64,000 nucleotides of DNA. It comes from Ectothiorhodospiraceae bacterium. Lineage in GTDB: Bacteria > Pseudomonadota > Gammaproteobacteria > Nitrococcales > Halorhodospiraceae. The translations under genes were made by a program, and so were the position numbers. Below, in pieces: positions 52,347-63,251 of the stretch. The notes beneath the pieces were generated by a model that was given only the letters and a program-made list of their open reading frames with translations, did no database searches and was not told the origin of the DNA. The stretch is taken from NCBI GenBank assembly GCA_003552625.1, contig PUNM01000095.1, positions 1-64,000 on the forward strand, read 5' to 3'. Within the stretch, counting starts at the first letter, position 1, and each line of letters opens with the position of its first letter.

Positions 52347-53486
52347 ATGGACGCACCCCACCTCTCCCCCTGTACGCAAGCGCCGTCGGCTCGCCGGCTC
52401 AGAGCCCTGAGAACCGGCGCCACCCTTGCACTCGCAGTACTGCTCAGCGCCGCCTGCGATGTCATTGAGGAGCCCGAGGCGCCGGAACCGGAGCCGAGGC
52501 CGGTCAAGACGCTCAAGCTTGAGGCCCCCGACCAGCTCGCCGAGCGCCGCTTTACCGGTCGTATCCAGTCTCAGCACCGGGCCTGGGTGTCGTTCCGGGT
52601 CGGAGGCGAACTCGAGGCGATGCACGCGGACGTCGGCGACCACGTGGAGGCCGGCGCGGTCCTCGCTGAGCTGGATGACGAAGACTACGCCCGCGAGGTC
52701 GAAGAGCTCGAGGCCCGGCTGGAGGCGGCCAAAGCACGCCACGCCTTCGCGGCCACCGAGTATCTGCGCGCCGCAAGCCTGGTCGAGGAGGAGGCGATCA
52801 CCCGCTCTGAGTACGACCAGGCTGCCCGGCAGCGCGATGAAGCCCGCGCCGAGGCCGCATCGCTGCGCGCCGGACTCGCTCTGGCGCGGGATCAGCTCGC
52901 CTACACCCGGCTTGAGGCGCCCTTTGACGGCGCGATCGCCGAGCGGCGCTTCGACCCCCATGAGGCCGTGCCCCCTCAGGAACCTGTGTTCATGCTCGAG
53001 GATCTGGAGCAGCTCGAGGTGGAGGTAGGGATTCCGGAGGAGCTCATGGCCTTCCGGGACCGGATTCGCGATGTCCGCATACGCGTGCCGGCGCTGGATG
53101 CCGTCTACCCCGGCCTGCTGCGCACGGTCGGCGTCGATATCATGCCGGAGCGTCAGACCTACCCCATCCGCGCCGGGATCACCGAGCCGGATGAGGCCCT
53201 GCTGCCGGGGATGACCGCGGAGGTCATTCTCGAGGCCGACCTGAGCCCGGACGAGCATTTCCGGATCCCGCTGACCGCCGTTCATGAGCACGACGGGGAG
53301 CGTAAAGTCTGGATCCGCGACAGCGACGGGCAGGTCTACCGCCGTGCGGTCGAGATCGCGGCCCTGGACCGGGACAGCGCCCTTGTCCACAGCGGTCTGG
53401 AGGCGGGCGATGAGGTGGTCACTGCCGGCGTCCACCACCTGCAGCCGGGTCAGCCGACACGCCGCCTGGAGCCGGAGGGGCCGTGA
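52347..53486 (+). CDS. RND efflux periplasmic adaptor lipoprotein
   Basis: The membrane-fusion partner of the pump that follows. The protein has 379 residues, with a signal and lipobox LSAAC (Cys about 36), a lipoyl-like half (RAWVSFRVGGELEAMHADVGDHVEAGAVLAELD, residues split around 62-95), an alpha-helical hairpin (about 100-170), the second lipoyl half (DQLAYTRLEAPFDGAIAERR) and beta-barrel and MP domains. The ATG at 52347 is chosen as it begins just before the signal; a longer frame reaches into pyrE. It is coupled to the pump gene by GTGA. No outer-membrane TolC-like gene is in the window. Confidence 0.93.
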   Translation: MDAPHLSPCTQAPSARRLRALRTGATLALAVLLSAACDVIEEPEAPEPEPRPVKTLKLEAPDQLAERRFTGRIQSQHRAWVSFRVGGELEAMHADVGDHVEAGAVLAELDDEDYAREVEELEARLEAAKARHAFAATEYLRAASLVEEEAITRSEYDQAARQRDEARAEAASLRAGLALARDQLAYTRLEAPFDGAIAERRFDPHEAVPPQEPVFMLEDLEQLEVEVGIPEELMAFRDRIRDVRIRVPALDAVYPGLLRTVGVDIMPERQTYPIRAGITEPDEALLPGMTAEVILEADLSPDEHFRIPLTAVHEHDGERKVWIRDSDGQVYRRAVEIAALDRDSALVHSGLEAGDEVVTAGVHHLQPGQPTRRLEPEGP

Positions 53487-56400
53487 ACCTCGGCGCCTGG
53501 AGCCTGGCCCGCACGCGACTCATTGCCTTCGCGACGGTCGTCCTCGCGCTCTCCGGGGTCTGGGCCTACGGGCAACTCGGCCAGCTGGAAGACCCGGATT
53601 TCACCATCCACACGGCCCTGGTTCAGGCCGAGTATCCGGGGGCCCGGGCCGAGCGCGTCGAGCGCGAGGTCACGGAGGTTCTCGAGCGCCATATCCAGCA
53701 GCTCGAAGAACTCGAGGAGCTGGAGTCGGTCAGCCGCGATGGCGACACCATCATTTACGTCGATGTGGACGAGCGCTACACCGGGGCCCGCCTCCGGCAG
53801 ATCTGGGACGAGCTGAATAAAAAGGTCCACCGCGCCGCCCGGGAACTGCCCGACGGGGTGCGCGGCCCCGTGGTCGATGACGACTACGGCGACGTTTTCG
53901 GCCTGCTCTTCGCGGTTACCGGCGAAGGTCACTCCCTGCGCGCCATCGATGACTACGCCGATGAGTTGCGCCGGGAACTCCTTCGCGTCCCCGGCGTGGC
54001 GCGCGCCGAGCTCTTCGGGCGTCAGGGGGAGCGGATCTTCGTTGAAATCAGCCGGGAACGGGTGGCGGCGCTGGGCCTTCACCCGGGGCAAATCGCCCAG
54101 ACCCTGCAGCGCCAGAACGTCATCGCTCCCGGCGGCGCCATCGACCTCGACGATCAACGCCTCGGACTCTTCGTCAGCGGCGTCTTCGACACCGTTGAGG
54201 ACGTCCGCGAAGTCTCCATTCGCAATCCGGAGACCGACGAGCGCATCTACCTGCGTGATATTGCCGAGGTACACCGCGGCTTCGCCGATCCGCCAGAGCG
54301 GATCTTCCGCCACGAAGGGGAACCGGGCGTGGCACTGGGCATCTCCCCCGCCCCGGGCACGAACGTGGTCGAACTCGGCGAGCGGGTCCAGCAGCGCCTG
54401 GCGGAGCTCGAGCCGGAGCGCCCCGTGGGAATCGAGCTGCACACCGTCAATGACCAACCGCAGACAGTGCGCGAGGCCATCACGGAGTTCATGACGAACC
54501 TCGGCACCGCGGTGGCCATTGTCCTCGGCGTGCTGCTCGTCGCCCTGGGCTGGCGCAGCGGCCTGATCGTCGGCATCGGCGTACCTCTGACCATTCTCGG
54601 CACCTTCGTGCTGATGGTCATCACCGGCATCGATCTCCACCGGGTATCTCTGGGCGCGCTCATCGTCGTCCTCGGCATGCTGGTGGATAACGCCATTGTG
54701 GTCGCCGAGCTGACGATGACCCGCATCCAGCGCGGGGTTGCGCGCGCTGAAGCGGCCCGCCAGGCCGTGGGCGAGACCGCCGGCCCCCTGCTCATCGGTA
54801 CGGCCATCGCTGCCCTTGCCTTCTCGCCGATCAGTTTCACCCCCACGGCCGTTGGCGAGTTCACCAGTTCCCTGTTCTGGGTGGTGGCCTTCGCTCTGGT
54901 GATCAGCTGGCTACTGGCCGTGACACTGACGACACTGCTCGCCTACCGCTTCCTCCCCGCTCCTCAGGACGGCGAAGCGCAGGATCCGCACGACACCTTC
55001 ATCCACCGCGCCTACCGCCGGGTCCTGCGGGGAATGCTGCGCTACCGCACAACGACCCTGACCATCACGCTGGCACTGGTTCTGGCCGCGGTGGCCGCCT
55101 TCACGCTGGTCCCCCGGATCTTCTTCCCGGCCGCTGACCGGGAGCAGTTCCTCATCGATCACTGGCGCGGCGAGGGGACACGGATTGAAGCCGTCGCCGA
55201 GGATACCGCCCGCATCGAGGCGTTCCTCCACGCGCACGAGGACGTCGCGGCGGTCACCACCTTCATCGGCGAAGGCGCCCCCCGCTTCTACCTTCCGATG
55301 ATCCCGGAGCTGCCCAACCCGGCCTATGCGCAATTGCTGGTCGCCACGGAGCCGGGCAGTGATCTGCAGGCGGTCATGGCCGACGTGGAAGCTTGGCTCG
55401 ACGACCGCTACGCCGACGCGGAGCCGCGCGTGCGGCCGCTCATGCTTGGCGACCCGGTCCGCTACCCGGTCGAACTGCGAATATCGGGCCCCCGGGACCA
55501 CGCCGAACTGCGCGCCGTCGCCGAGGAGGTCCGGGACTGGCTTGCCGCCCGGCCGGAGACCCTGGGCACGCGGCACAACTGGCGTCAAAAGGCGATCTCC
55601 CTGGATATTGACGTGGATCAGGAGCGGGCCCGCGCGGCCGGCCTGTCCACTGAGGAAATCGCCGAGACCCTGGAGATGGCTTACGACGACGGACCGATCG
55701 GCGTGCTGATCGACGGTGATCGCCGCCTGCCCATCCACTGGTATCTACCGGAAACCGATCGCGGCGACTTATCCCGGCTCGATACCCTGGCCATATGGCC
55801 CCGCGATGGCGAGCATCCGATCCCACTGCGCCAGGTGGCGTCCATCGAGCCGGCGTGGGAGGAGCGCAGCATCTGGCGCCAGGACCGAGTGCCGACAGTA
55901 ACCGTCCAGGCCGACCTGGTGCCCGAGGCGACCGCCGAAGGGCTGGTGGAGGCTGTAGACGATGAGCTGCGCCAACTCGACCTGCCGGATAACGTGGAAC
56001 TCGCCTGGGGCGGGGAGGCCGAGGCAGCTTGGCAGGCCCGCACCGATGTGCTGGTTTTTGTCCCCCTGGTCCTGGCGATCATGGCGCTCCTGCTCGTCGG
56101 CCAGTTCAACAGCCTGCGCGATGCCGCCGTTGTGGCGCTGACCGTGCCGCTGGGGTTGATCGGTGTGGTGGTCGGCCTGCTCGCCTTTCAACAGCCCTTC
56201 GGCTTCATCGCGATGCTCGGCGCTATGAGCCTCGCCGGAATGCTCATCCGCAATGCCATCGTCCTGGTGGAGCAGATCCGCCTGCATCGGGCGGACGGCA
56301 TGGACACCCTGGCGGCGATTACCGAGGCCGGTGTCGGACGCATGCGCCCCGTTCTGCTCACCGCAGCGACGACCATCCTGGGCATGATCCCGCTGGCCCT

Positions 56401-56572
56401 ATCGGGCCCGTTCTGGGCACCGATGGCCATTGCCGTCATGTCCGGGCTAGCGTTCGGAACGGTCCTGATCCTCGGTCTGGTACCCACCCTTTACGCGCTT
56501 CTGCACCGCGCGGAACGCCCACAGGGGCCGCCACCGGAGCCAGCCGGCGGCGCACCGGAACGAACAGTGTGA
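53483..56572 (+). CDS. RND family multidrug efflux pump inner-membrane protein
   Basis: The protein has 1029 residues: 12 membrane helices with two large periplasmic loops (about 35-335 and 545-850), typical of the hydrophobe/amphiphile RND class. Proton-relay positions differ from AcrB: helix 4 reads MLVDNAIVVAEL with Asp402-Asn403 where AcrB has Asp407-Asp408, and helix 10 reads GMLIRNAIVLVEQ with Arg923 where AcrB has Lys940. The same changes occur together in other members, so they are probably functional. GTG start overlaps the adaptor stop. Substrate is unknown. Confidence 0.93.
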   Translation: MNLGAWSLARTRLIAFATVVLALSGVWAYGQLGQLEDPDFTIHTALVQAEYPGARAERVEREVTEVLERHIQQLEELEELESVSRDGDTIIYVDVDERYTGARLRQIWDELNKKVHRAARELPDGVRGPVVDDDYGDVFGLLFAVTGEGHSLRAIDDYADELRRELLRVPGVARAELFGRQGERIFVEISRERVAALGLHPGQIAQTLQRQNVIAPGGAIDLDDQRLGLFVSGVFDTVEDVREVSIRNPETDERIYLRDIAEVHRGFADPPERIFRHEGEPGVALGISPAPGTNVVELGERVQQRLAELEPERPVGIELHTVNDQPQTVREAITEFMTNLGTAVAIVLGVLLVALGWRSGLIVGIGVPLTILGTFVLMVITGIDLHRVSLGALIVVLGMLVDNAIVVAELTMTRIQRGVARAEAARQAVGETAGPLLIGTAIAALAFSPISFTPTAVGEFTSSLFWVVAFALVISWLLAVTLTTLLAYRFLPAPQDGEAQDPHDTFIHRAYRRVLRGMLRYRTTTLTITLALVLAAVAAFTLVPRIFFPAADREQFLIDHWRGEGTRIEAVAEDTARIEAFLHAHEDVAAVTTFIGEGAPRFYLPMIPELPNPAYAQLLVATEPGSDLQAVMADVEAWLDDRYADAEPRVRPLMLGDPVRYPVELRISGPRDHAELRAVAEEVRDWLAARPETLGTRHNWRQKAISLDIDVDQERARAAGLSTEEIAETLEMAYDDGPIGVLIDGDRRLPIHWYLPETDRGDLSRLDTLAIWPRDGEHPIPLRQVASIEPAWEERSIWRQDRVPTVTVQADLVPEATAEGLVEAVDDELRQLDLPDNVELAWGGEAEAAWQARTDVLVFVPLVLAIMALLLVGQFNSLRDAAVVALTVPLGLIGVVVGLLAFQQPFGFIAMLGAMSLAGMLIRNAIVLVEQIRLHRADGMDTLAAITEAGVGRMRPVLLTAATTILGMIPLALSGPFWAPMAIAVMSGLAFGTVLILGLVPTLYALLHRAERPQGPPPEPAGGAPERTV

Positions 56573-56649
56573 CTTGCAAGCCTGGCGGAAAAGCCGGAGA
56601 CTCCCGCCCCTGACGAATCGTTCACCCTCCAGGCGTAACCGGATACCCC

Positions 56650-57804
56650 ATGCCGTTACCGCAGCTTGCGATCACCCTTTACTGCACCATCCTCGCCTAC
56701 TCCACGATCTACGCCCCGCAGCCGCTGCTACCGGCACTCCAGGGCGTCTTCTCGGTCAGCGAGCCCAAGGCATCGCTGCTGATGACGGTCACGCTGCTGC
56801 CCCTGGCCATTGCTCCCATCGTTTACGGCTTCGTCCTGCAAAGGGTCTCCACCCGGCGCCTTTTGACCGTAGCCACCGGACTGCTCGCGTTGACCCAGCT
56901 GGCTCTGGCAGCTGCTCCCAGCTTCGAGGCTCTCCTTGCCCTTCGCCTGATGCAGGGCCTGCTGATCCCGGCGATCCTGACCGCCCTGATGACGTACCTG
57001 GCCGCCAATGCCGGGCCCAGCCGAACCACCCGGGTCATGGCGGGTTATGTGGCGGCAACGGTGATGGGCGGCTTCCTGGGACGGGCCATCTCCGGTGCCG
57101 TGGCGACAGCCTGGGGCTGGGAGGCGGCCTTCTTCCTCTTCGGTTTGGGCTTGGCGCTGTGCGCCGCGCTACTGCTGCGCCTCGACGCCGACCCGGAGGC
57201 AGGTTTCCGGCGGCTGCGCTGGCAGGCGGTCACGGAGATCCTCCGCCAGCCCCGGGCACTGCGCGTCTACGGGGCGATCTTCTGCGCCTTCTTCGTCTTT
57301 GCCTCTTTGCTGAACTTCCTGCCGTTTCGCCTGGTGGAGCTGGATACCGGGCTCAGTGAGCTCGGCATTGCCCTGATGTATACCGGCTACCTGATGGGAG
57401 TGGTAACGGCCCTCGGGTCCCTGCAGGTCGCCGAGCGTGTCGGTGGACTGGTCAGCGCCATGCTGCTGGGTACGCTGATCTTCGCCGGCTCCCTGCTGTT
57501 CTTTATCGGGCCCTGGGTGGCAGTAATGGCCGCGGGGATGTTCGTCTTCTGCGCCGGGATGTTCCTGATCCACTCGTTGGCGCCGGGGTTCCTGAACCGG
57601 AACACCGAGGGGGAGACTGGGGTGATGAACGGGCTCTACATCGCCTTTTACTACGCCGGCGGCGCGGTGGGATCCTGGCTGCCGGGCTACCTCTACTACG
57701 GCTACAGCTGGGAGCTCTACGTGGCCTCGTTGGCGGCCATGCTGGCGGTGGCGGCCCTTCTGGTCCACGGGCTGCGCAGCGACCGGGCCCCGGCCGGCAC
57801 GTAA
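56650..57804 (+). CDS. MFS transporter (YnfM-like)
   Basis: The protein has 384 residues with about 12 hydrophobic helices. Opening TLYCTILAYSTIYAPQPLLPAL, the RRLLTVATGLLALTQLALA block and GYVAATVMGGFLGRAISGAVATAWGW are typical of the YnfM-type drug-resistance subgroup. It lies 77 bp after the RND gene on the same strand, so it may share a transcript, though substrates are unknown. It is convergent with argB across a 37-bp gap. Confidence 0.88.
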   Translation: MPLPQLAITLYCTILAYSTIYAPQPLLPALQGVFSVSEPKASLLMTVTLLPLAIAPIVYGFVLQRVSTRRLLTVATGLLALTQLALAAAPSFEALLALRLMQGLLIPAILTALMTYLAANAGPSRTTRVMAGYVAATVMGGFLGRAISGAVATAWGWEAAFFLFGLGLALCAALLLRLDADPEAGFRRLRWQAVTEILRQPRALRVYGAIFCAFFVFASLLNFLPFRLVELDTGLSELGIALMYTGYLMGVVTALGSLQVAERVGGLVSAMLLGTLIFAGSLLFFIGPWVAVMAAGMFVFCAGMFLIHSLAPGFLNRNTEGETGVMNGLYIAFYYAGGAVGSWLPGYLYYGYSWELYVASLAAMLAVAALLVHGLRSDRAPAGT

Positions 57805-57841
57805 CCCGGGGAAACGGCCACCGCTTTCGAGGGCGGGCCTC

Positions 57842-58750
<909 letters not shown>

Positions 58751-58757
58751 TTAGGTT

Positions 58758-60152
58758 TCAGGGTTCGGGGATGACCAGGCCGGGGCGCACGCTGGTGAGC
58801 AGCTCCTCAAAGGCGGCCCGGATGCGGGCCAGCCCCGGATCATCGTCCGCCTCGAAGCGCACCACCAGCACCGGAGTGGTATTGGAGGCGCGGACCAGGC
58901 CCCAGCCGTCAGGCCACTCCACGCGAATGCCGTCGATCGTGTGGATGGTGGCGTCGGTGAAACGGCGCTGGCCTTCCGCCACCAGGGCCGCCATGAGCTC
59001 GGATTGCTCGCCCTCCTGGACATGGACTTTGAGCTCGGGAGTGGAGACTCCCTCGGGGAGTTCTGCGAAGATCCCGGCACTGGGCCGGCCATCGGCGGCG
59101 ACGATCTCTACCAGTCGCGCCCCGGTATAGAGACCATCGTCAAAGCCGTACCAGCGCTCGGCGAAGAAGGTGTGGCCGCTCATCTCCCCGGCCAGGGGCG
59201 CACCGGTTTCGCGCAGGGTCGCCTTGATTAACGAGTGACCGGTCCGCGACATCTGCGGTTTACCGCCCGCCGCCTCGATCACGCGTTTGAGGTGCATGCT
59301 GCACTTGACGTCGAAGACCACCGGCTCACCGGGCCGGCGGCTGAGCACGTCGCGGGCGTAGAGCATCAGCTGCCGGTCAGGCCAGATGATGTTGCCGGCG
59401 GAGTCCACCACTCCAAGCCGGTCGCCGTCCCCATCGAAGGCCAGACCCAGGTCAGCTCCGCTTTCGCGGACCCGGGCGATGAGGGTCTCCAGGTTGTGCG
59501 GCTCGGCCGGATCGGGATGGTGATTCGGGAAATCCCCATCGACGTCGCAGTAAAGCGCCTCCACCGTGCACCCGAGCGCCTCGAACAGACGCGGCGCCAC
59601 CGCGCCCGCCACGCCGTTGCCGGCATCGAGGACCAGCGAAAGGCGCCGTGCCGGCCGGATATCCCCGCAGATGCGCTCGATGTAGCGATCCACGAGGTCG
59701 TCGCGGTACTCGGTGGTGCCCTCACCGCTGGCGAGCCATCCCTCCTGAAGGCGCCGGTAGAGGTTGGTGATCGCCTCTCCCGAGAGCGTATCGCCGCCAA
59801 CCATGATCTTCATGCCGTTGTAGTCCGGCGGATTGTGACTGCCGGTGATGACAATGCCCGACCCGGTCTGCAGCTCATGGGTGGCGAAGTACATTACCGG
59901 CGTTGGCGCCTGGCCGATATCGATGACGTCACACCCCGCCTCGTTGAGCCCGGCGGCCGCGGCGGCAGCCAGCTCCTCGCTGGAGTGGCGGCCATCCCGC
60001 CCGACCACCAGCTGCCGAACCCCTCGCTCGCGGGCCTCGCTGCCCACGGCGCGGCCGATCCAGCGGGCGATGGAGGCGTCCAGCGTCTTCCCGACGACAC
60101 CGCGAATGTCGTAGGCACGAAAAATGGAACCCGGTACCTGCTCTGCCCTCAC
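58758..60152 (-). CDS. algC: Phosphomannomutase/phosphoglucomutase
   Basis: It interconverts hexose 6- and 1-phosphates for polysaccharide and lipopolysaccharide sugars. The protein has 464 residues with the four family domains: IFRAYDIRGVVG, the catalytic phosphoserine loop GIVITGSHNPPDYNGMK (Ser about 106), the metal loop LAFDGDGDRLGVVD (about 239) and the sugar loop GEMSGHTFFAE (about 324). The start is GTG 60152, directly behind AAGGAGG; a longer frame to 60221 lacks conservation. It is in the typical order dut-algC-argB. Confidence 0.95.
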   Translation of the reverse strand: MRAEQVPGSIFRAYDIRGVVGKTLDASIARWIGRAVGSEARERGVRQLVVGRDGRHSSEELAAAAAAGLNEAGCDVIDIGQAPTPVMYFATHELQTGSGIVITGSHNPPDYNGMKIMVGGDTLSGEAITNLYRRLQEGWLASGEGTTEYRDDLVDRYIERICGDIRPARRLSLVLDAGNGVAGAVAPRLFEALGCTVEALYCDVDGDFPNHHPDPAEPHNLETLIARVRESGADLGLAFDGDGDRLGVVDSAGNIIWPDRQLMLYARDVLSRRPGEPVVFDVKCSMHLKRVIEAAGGKPQMSRTGHSLIKATLRETGAPLAGEMSGHTFFAERWYGFDDGLYTGARLVEIVAADGRPSAGIFAELPEGVSTPELKVHVQEGEQSELMAALVAEGQRRFTDATIHTIDGIRVEWPDGWGLVRASNTTPVLVVRFEADDDPGLARIRAAFEELLTSVRPGLVIPEP

Positions 60153-60233
60153 GGATGCCTCCTTGGATATTGAATGGCTGCTGCGGCCAACGCCCAGTAT
60201 GCTCTTGCCCGGAAAGGGCACGCAGCAGCGGCT

Positions 60234-60695
60234 CTACTGGCGGCCGCTGTGCCCGAACCCGCCGGCGCCCCGCGTCGTCTCGGAGGCGAAGGCCTCGACA
60301 TAGGCAAGCTCCACCTGGACCACCGGCTGAATCATCAGCTGCGCGATCCGCTCGCCCGGCTCGATCGTGTAAGGCGCGGTGCCGTCATGGGCCAGGATTA
60401 CGCCGATCTCCCCATGGTAGTCGGAATCGATGACCCCGATACCCTGTGCGACGCGCAAACCGTGCTTGAGGGAAAGCCCCGAGCGCGAGGCGACAACGCC
60501 GACGTAGTGCGGGTCCGCGATGTCGATCGCCATGCCGGTGCCGATCAACTGGCGCTGCCCCGGCTCCAGCGTCAGCGGCTCATCGAGGCAGGCGCGCAGG
60601 TCGAGCGCCGCGGAGCCCTCGGTGGCGTAGCTCGGCAACGGGATGGTGTCGCCGATCCGGGAATCGAGGATACGGGCTTCGATCGTGCGCGGCAT
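60234..60695 (-). CDS. dut: dUTP diphosphatase
   Basis: It hydrolyses dUTP to dUMP, keeping uracil out of DNA and feeding dTMP synthesis. The protein has 153 residues with all five trimeric dUTPase motifs, including [32 protein letters not shown] (motif 3, split at about residue 71-90), [21 protein letters not shown] and the C-terminal [10 protein letters not shown] arm. The usual GTGGFGSTG arm reads slightly differently but keeps the key Phe. It is 63 bp after coaBC and 81 bp before algC. Confidence 0.97.
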   Translation of the reverse strand: MPRTIEARILDSRIGDTIPLPSYATEGSAALDLRACLDEPLTLEPGQRQLIGTGMAIDIADPHYVGVVASRSGLSLKHGLRVAQGIGVIDSDYHGEIGVILAHDGTAPYTIEPGERIAQLMIQPVVQVELAYVEAFASETTRGAGGFGHSGRQ

Positions 60696-60758
60696 GGGGT
60701 TTCTCCTTTGCTCGACGGGGGAGCATTCTAAGGGGCCGGCGATCGACAGGCCAGGCTC

Positions 60759-61961
60759 TCATCCGGCCGCGTAGCCGGCTCGTACAGCCACCACCGCCAG
60801 CAGCTCTCGCGCCAGGGAGCGCTTGTCCTGACGCGACAATGCCGTGGCGCCACCCTCCCAGATCACCTGGAGGGCGTTGTCGTCGGTATCGAACCCCTCG
60901 CCCGGGCCGACACGGTTGGCCGCGATCACGTCGAGCCCCTTGTCGCGAAGCTTCTGTCGCGCGTGGCGCTCGACATCGCAGGTTTCAGCGGCGAAACCGA
61001 CCACGAACGGACGCGGGCTGTGCGCCGCTACGGCGCGCAGGGTGTCCGGGGTCGTCTCCAGAGCCAGTTCCAGGCGGTCACCGCTTTTCTTGATCTTCTC
61101 CGGCGCCTCCTGCCGCGGCCGGTAGTCGCTGACAGCGGCCGCGCCGATGAAACAATCGGCGTCCCCGAGCCGCTGCATTACGGCATCGTACATCTCGGCC
61201 GCCCGCTCCACATCGACACGCTTAACACCAGCGGGGGTCGGCAGGGCACTCGGCCCGGTGACCAAACAGACCCGTGCCCCGGCGGCCGCAGCGGCCTCCG
61301 CGAGGGCAAACCCCATCCGTCCGGAGCTGCGATTGGTCAGGTAACGGACCGGGTCGAGCGGCTCCCGGGTCGGCCCTGCGGTGATCACCAGGGAGCGCCC
61401 CCGCCAGCCACTCAGCGCCGTATTGTCCGACGCCTGGGGCGCGCCGAGCAAAGCGGCCGCGATCGCCTCGGGCTCACTCATGCGGCCCGGCCCGTGCTCG
61501 CCGCACGCCTGCTCCCCCGACTCGGGACCGATGACGACGATCCCGCGGCGGCGAAGGATGGCAAGATTCTCCTGGGTCGCCTGCGCCTCCCACATGACGT
61601 TGTTCATGGCTGGCGCCACGTGAATCGGCGCCCGCGTGGCAAGGCAGAGGGTCGTAGGGAGGTCATCGGCAAGCCCATGGGCGAGCCGGGCGATGAAGTC
61701 CGCAGTGGCCGGGGCGATCACCACCCGATCGGCCCAGCGGGCCAGTTCGATGTGCCCCATGGACGCCTCCGCTTCGGCATCAAGGAGTTCGGTGGGCACG
61801 CGCCGCCCGGAGAGGGCCTGGAAGGTCAGCGGCGTCACGAACGTTCGGGCCGCCGCCGTCATCGTTACCTGGACTTCGGCGCCGCCGCGACGCAGCTCGC
61901 GGACCAGCTCGGCGGCCTTGTAAGCGGCCACCCCGCCGGTCACCACGAGCAGGATTCGCAT
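60759..61961 (-). CDS. coaBC: Bifunctional phosphopantothenoylcysteine decarboxylase / phosphopantothenate-cysteine ligase
   Basis: It catalyses two consecutive steps of coenzyme A synthesis. The protein has 400 residues. The N-terminal flavoprotein CoaC domain (1-185) has LLVVTGGVAAYKAAELVREL, ATADFIARLAHGLADD and APAMNNVMWE; the CoaB domain (about 195-400) has VITAGPTREPLDPVRYLTNRSSGRMG (split at 201-226) and AAVSDYRP. The ATG at 61961 is preferred; ATG 61982 adds MYPTTDP and cannot be ruled out, as neither has a clear ribosome site. It heads the coaBC-dut-algC-argB run. Confidence 0.96.
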   Translation of the reverse strand: MRILLVVTGGVAAYKAAELVRELRRGGAEVQVTMTAAARTFVTPLTFQALSGRRVPTELLDAEAEASMGHIELARWADRVVIAPATADFIARLAHGLADDLPTTLCLATRAPIHVAPAMNNVMWEAQATQENLAILRRRGIVVIGPESGEQACGEHGPGRMSEPEAIAAALLGAPQASDNTALSGWRGRSLVITAGPTREPLDPVRYLTNRSSGRMGFALAEAAAAAGARVCLVTGPSALPTPAGVKRVDVERAAEMYDAVMQRLGDADCFIGAAAVSDYRPRQEAPEKIKKSGDRLELALETTPDTLRAVAAHSPRPFVVGFAAETCDVERHARQKLRDKGLDVIAANRVGPGEGFDTDDNALQVIWEGGATALSRQDKRSLARELLAVVAVRAGYAAG

Positions 61962-62045
61962 TGGATCAGTGGTCGGGTACATACGCGTATTGTCGCAGAA
62001 GCGTCCAAACGACGCTGCATGGGGACACCCTGTCGGCGCCAGGGG

Positions 62046-62073
62046 TTGCGTGCGATCACGCATCGGATAATGT
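62046..62073 (+). promoter_or_regulatory. Possible promoter for the 131-residue membrane protein gene
   Basis: TTGCGT (62046-62051) and TAATGT (62068-62073) are separated by 16 bases, about 40 bases before the ATG at 62112. The match is moderate. Confidence 0.35.
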
Positions 62074-62111
62074 CATGGCAGAGGGTACACGGTGGACTAA
62101 CGGAGGCGGAC

Positions 62112-62507
62112 ATGAGTCGCAACACCGACCCACAAGCGGAGAACGACACCACCATGGAGCAAAGCGCAGACGCCACCGGCTATGACGCCACGACCGAGCC
62201 GGAGCGCAGCGAACTCGGCGAGAAGATGCGCGATATGTTCGGGGTGGTGGACAGCGGCTTCGAGAGCTATGAAGCCCTGGACCAGCACATCAAGCGGACC
62301 CAGATCAGCGCCGTCATCGGCATGGTGGTCATCCCGTTGGCCGCGCTGATGGTGGTGGGGTTCCTTTATATGGTCGGCGCGCAGCAGTACGCCATGGCGC
62401 TTGCCATCCCGCTGCTGTTCGTTGCCGGCATCTCGATGATGTCCACGAATATCGGCCGGAACCAGCTCGCCAAGCTCAAGCAGCAGCGGGACAACTGGAC
62501 GGAGTAA
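62112..62507 (+). CDS. Small two-helix membrane protein of unknown function
   Basis: The protein has 131 residues. An acidic, polar N-terminal half (1-66, with GEKMRDMFGVVDSGFESYEALDQ split around 36-58) is followed by two hydrophobic helices (about 68-90 and 93-112) and a basic tail KLKQQRDNW. I do not recognise a family. The ATG at 62112 has a GGAGG site. It lies between coaBC (divergent) and radC (54 bp downstream, same strand). Confidence 0.7.
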   Translation: MSRNTDPQAENDTTMEQSADATGYDATTEPERSELGEKMRDMFGVVDSGFESYEALDQHIKRTQISAVIGMVVIPLAALMVVGFLYMVGAQQYAMALAIPLLFVAGISMMSTNIGRNQLAKLKQQRDNWTE

Positions 62508-62561
62508 CCGCCCGCGGCAAGCGGGCGCTTCAATCACCGACACCGCCAGGGAGGGCGTGTC

Positions 62562-63236
62562 ATGTCGATCCGTACCTGGCCGCGGGAAGAGCGGCCGCGC
62601 GAGCGTCTGCTCCAGATCGGCGCCGAGGCGCTATCGGATGCGGAGCTTCTCGCCATATTCCTGCGCACCGGCCGCCGCGGCCAGTCGGCCGTCGATCTGG
62701 CGCGGGAGCTTCTCATTTGCTTCAACGGCCTGCGCCCCATCCTCGAGGCCGATCGCAAGAGCTTCTCCGAACGCCCAGGCCTCGGGGATGCCAAGTACGC
62801 GCAGCTTCAAGCCGTGCTCGAAATGGGCCGCCGGCAACTGCGCGAAGAGCTACAGCGCGGCCCGGCGCTGACCAGCCCACTGGACACTCGCCGCTACCTC
62901 GCCGCCGAGCTGCGTGCCTGCCCAAACGAAGTGTTTGCCGGGCTCTTTCTGGACAATCGCCACCGGGTCATCGGCTTCGAAGAGCTTTTCCAGGGCACCA
63001 TCGACGGCGCCAGCGTCTACCCGCGAGAGGTGGTACGCCGTGCGCTGGCCCGCAACGCGGCCGCCGTGATCGTCGCTCACAATCACCCATCGGGGGTTGC
63101 CGAACCCAGCCCCGCCGACACGGCACTGACCCAGCGCCTGCGTGAGGCGCTGGATCTGGTCGATATCCGCCTACTGGATCACTTCATTATCGGGGATGGG
63201 GTGCCGGTCTCGCTGGCAGAGCGCGGCGTACTCTAA
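62562..63236 (+). CDS. radC: RadC family JAMM-domain protein
   Basis: The protein has 224 residues. An N-terminal helix-hairpin-helix-like part ([25 protein letters not shown] region) leads into the JAMM/MPN+ metalloprotease-like domain: [18 protein letters not shown], then [15 protein letters not shown] with the HxH...S...D metal pattern (about 172-186). RadC was once thought a DNA repair protein; its true role is unclear. It stands next to the coaBC operon as in many gammaproteobacteria. Convergent with rpoH over a 15-bp gap. Confidence 0.95.
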   Translation: MSIRTWPREERPRERLLQIGAEALSDAELLAIFLRTGRRGQSAVDLARELLICFNGLRPILEADRKSFSERPGLGDAKYAQLQAVLEMGRRQLREELQRGPALTSPLDTRRYLAAELRACPNEVFAGLFLDNRHRVIGFEELFQGTIDGASVYPREVVRRALARNAAAVIVAHNHPSGVAEPSPADTALTQRLREALDLVDIRLLDHFIIGDGVPVSLAERGVL

Positions 63237-63251
63237 CCGTCGCCGACCGCC

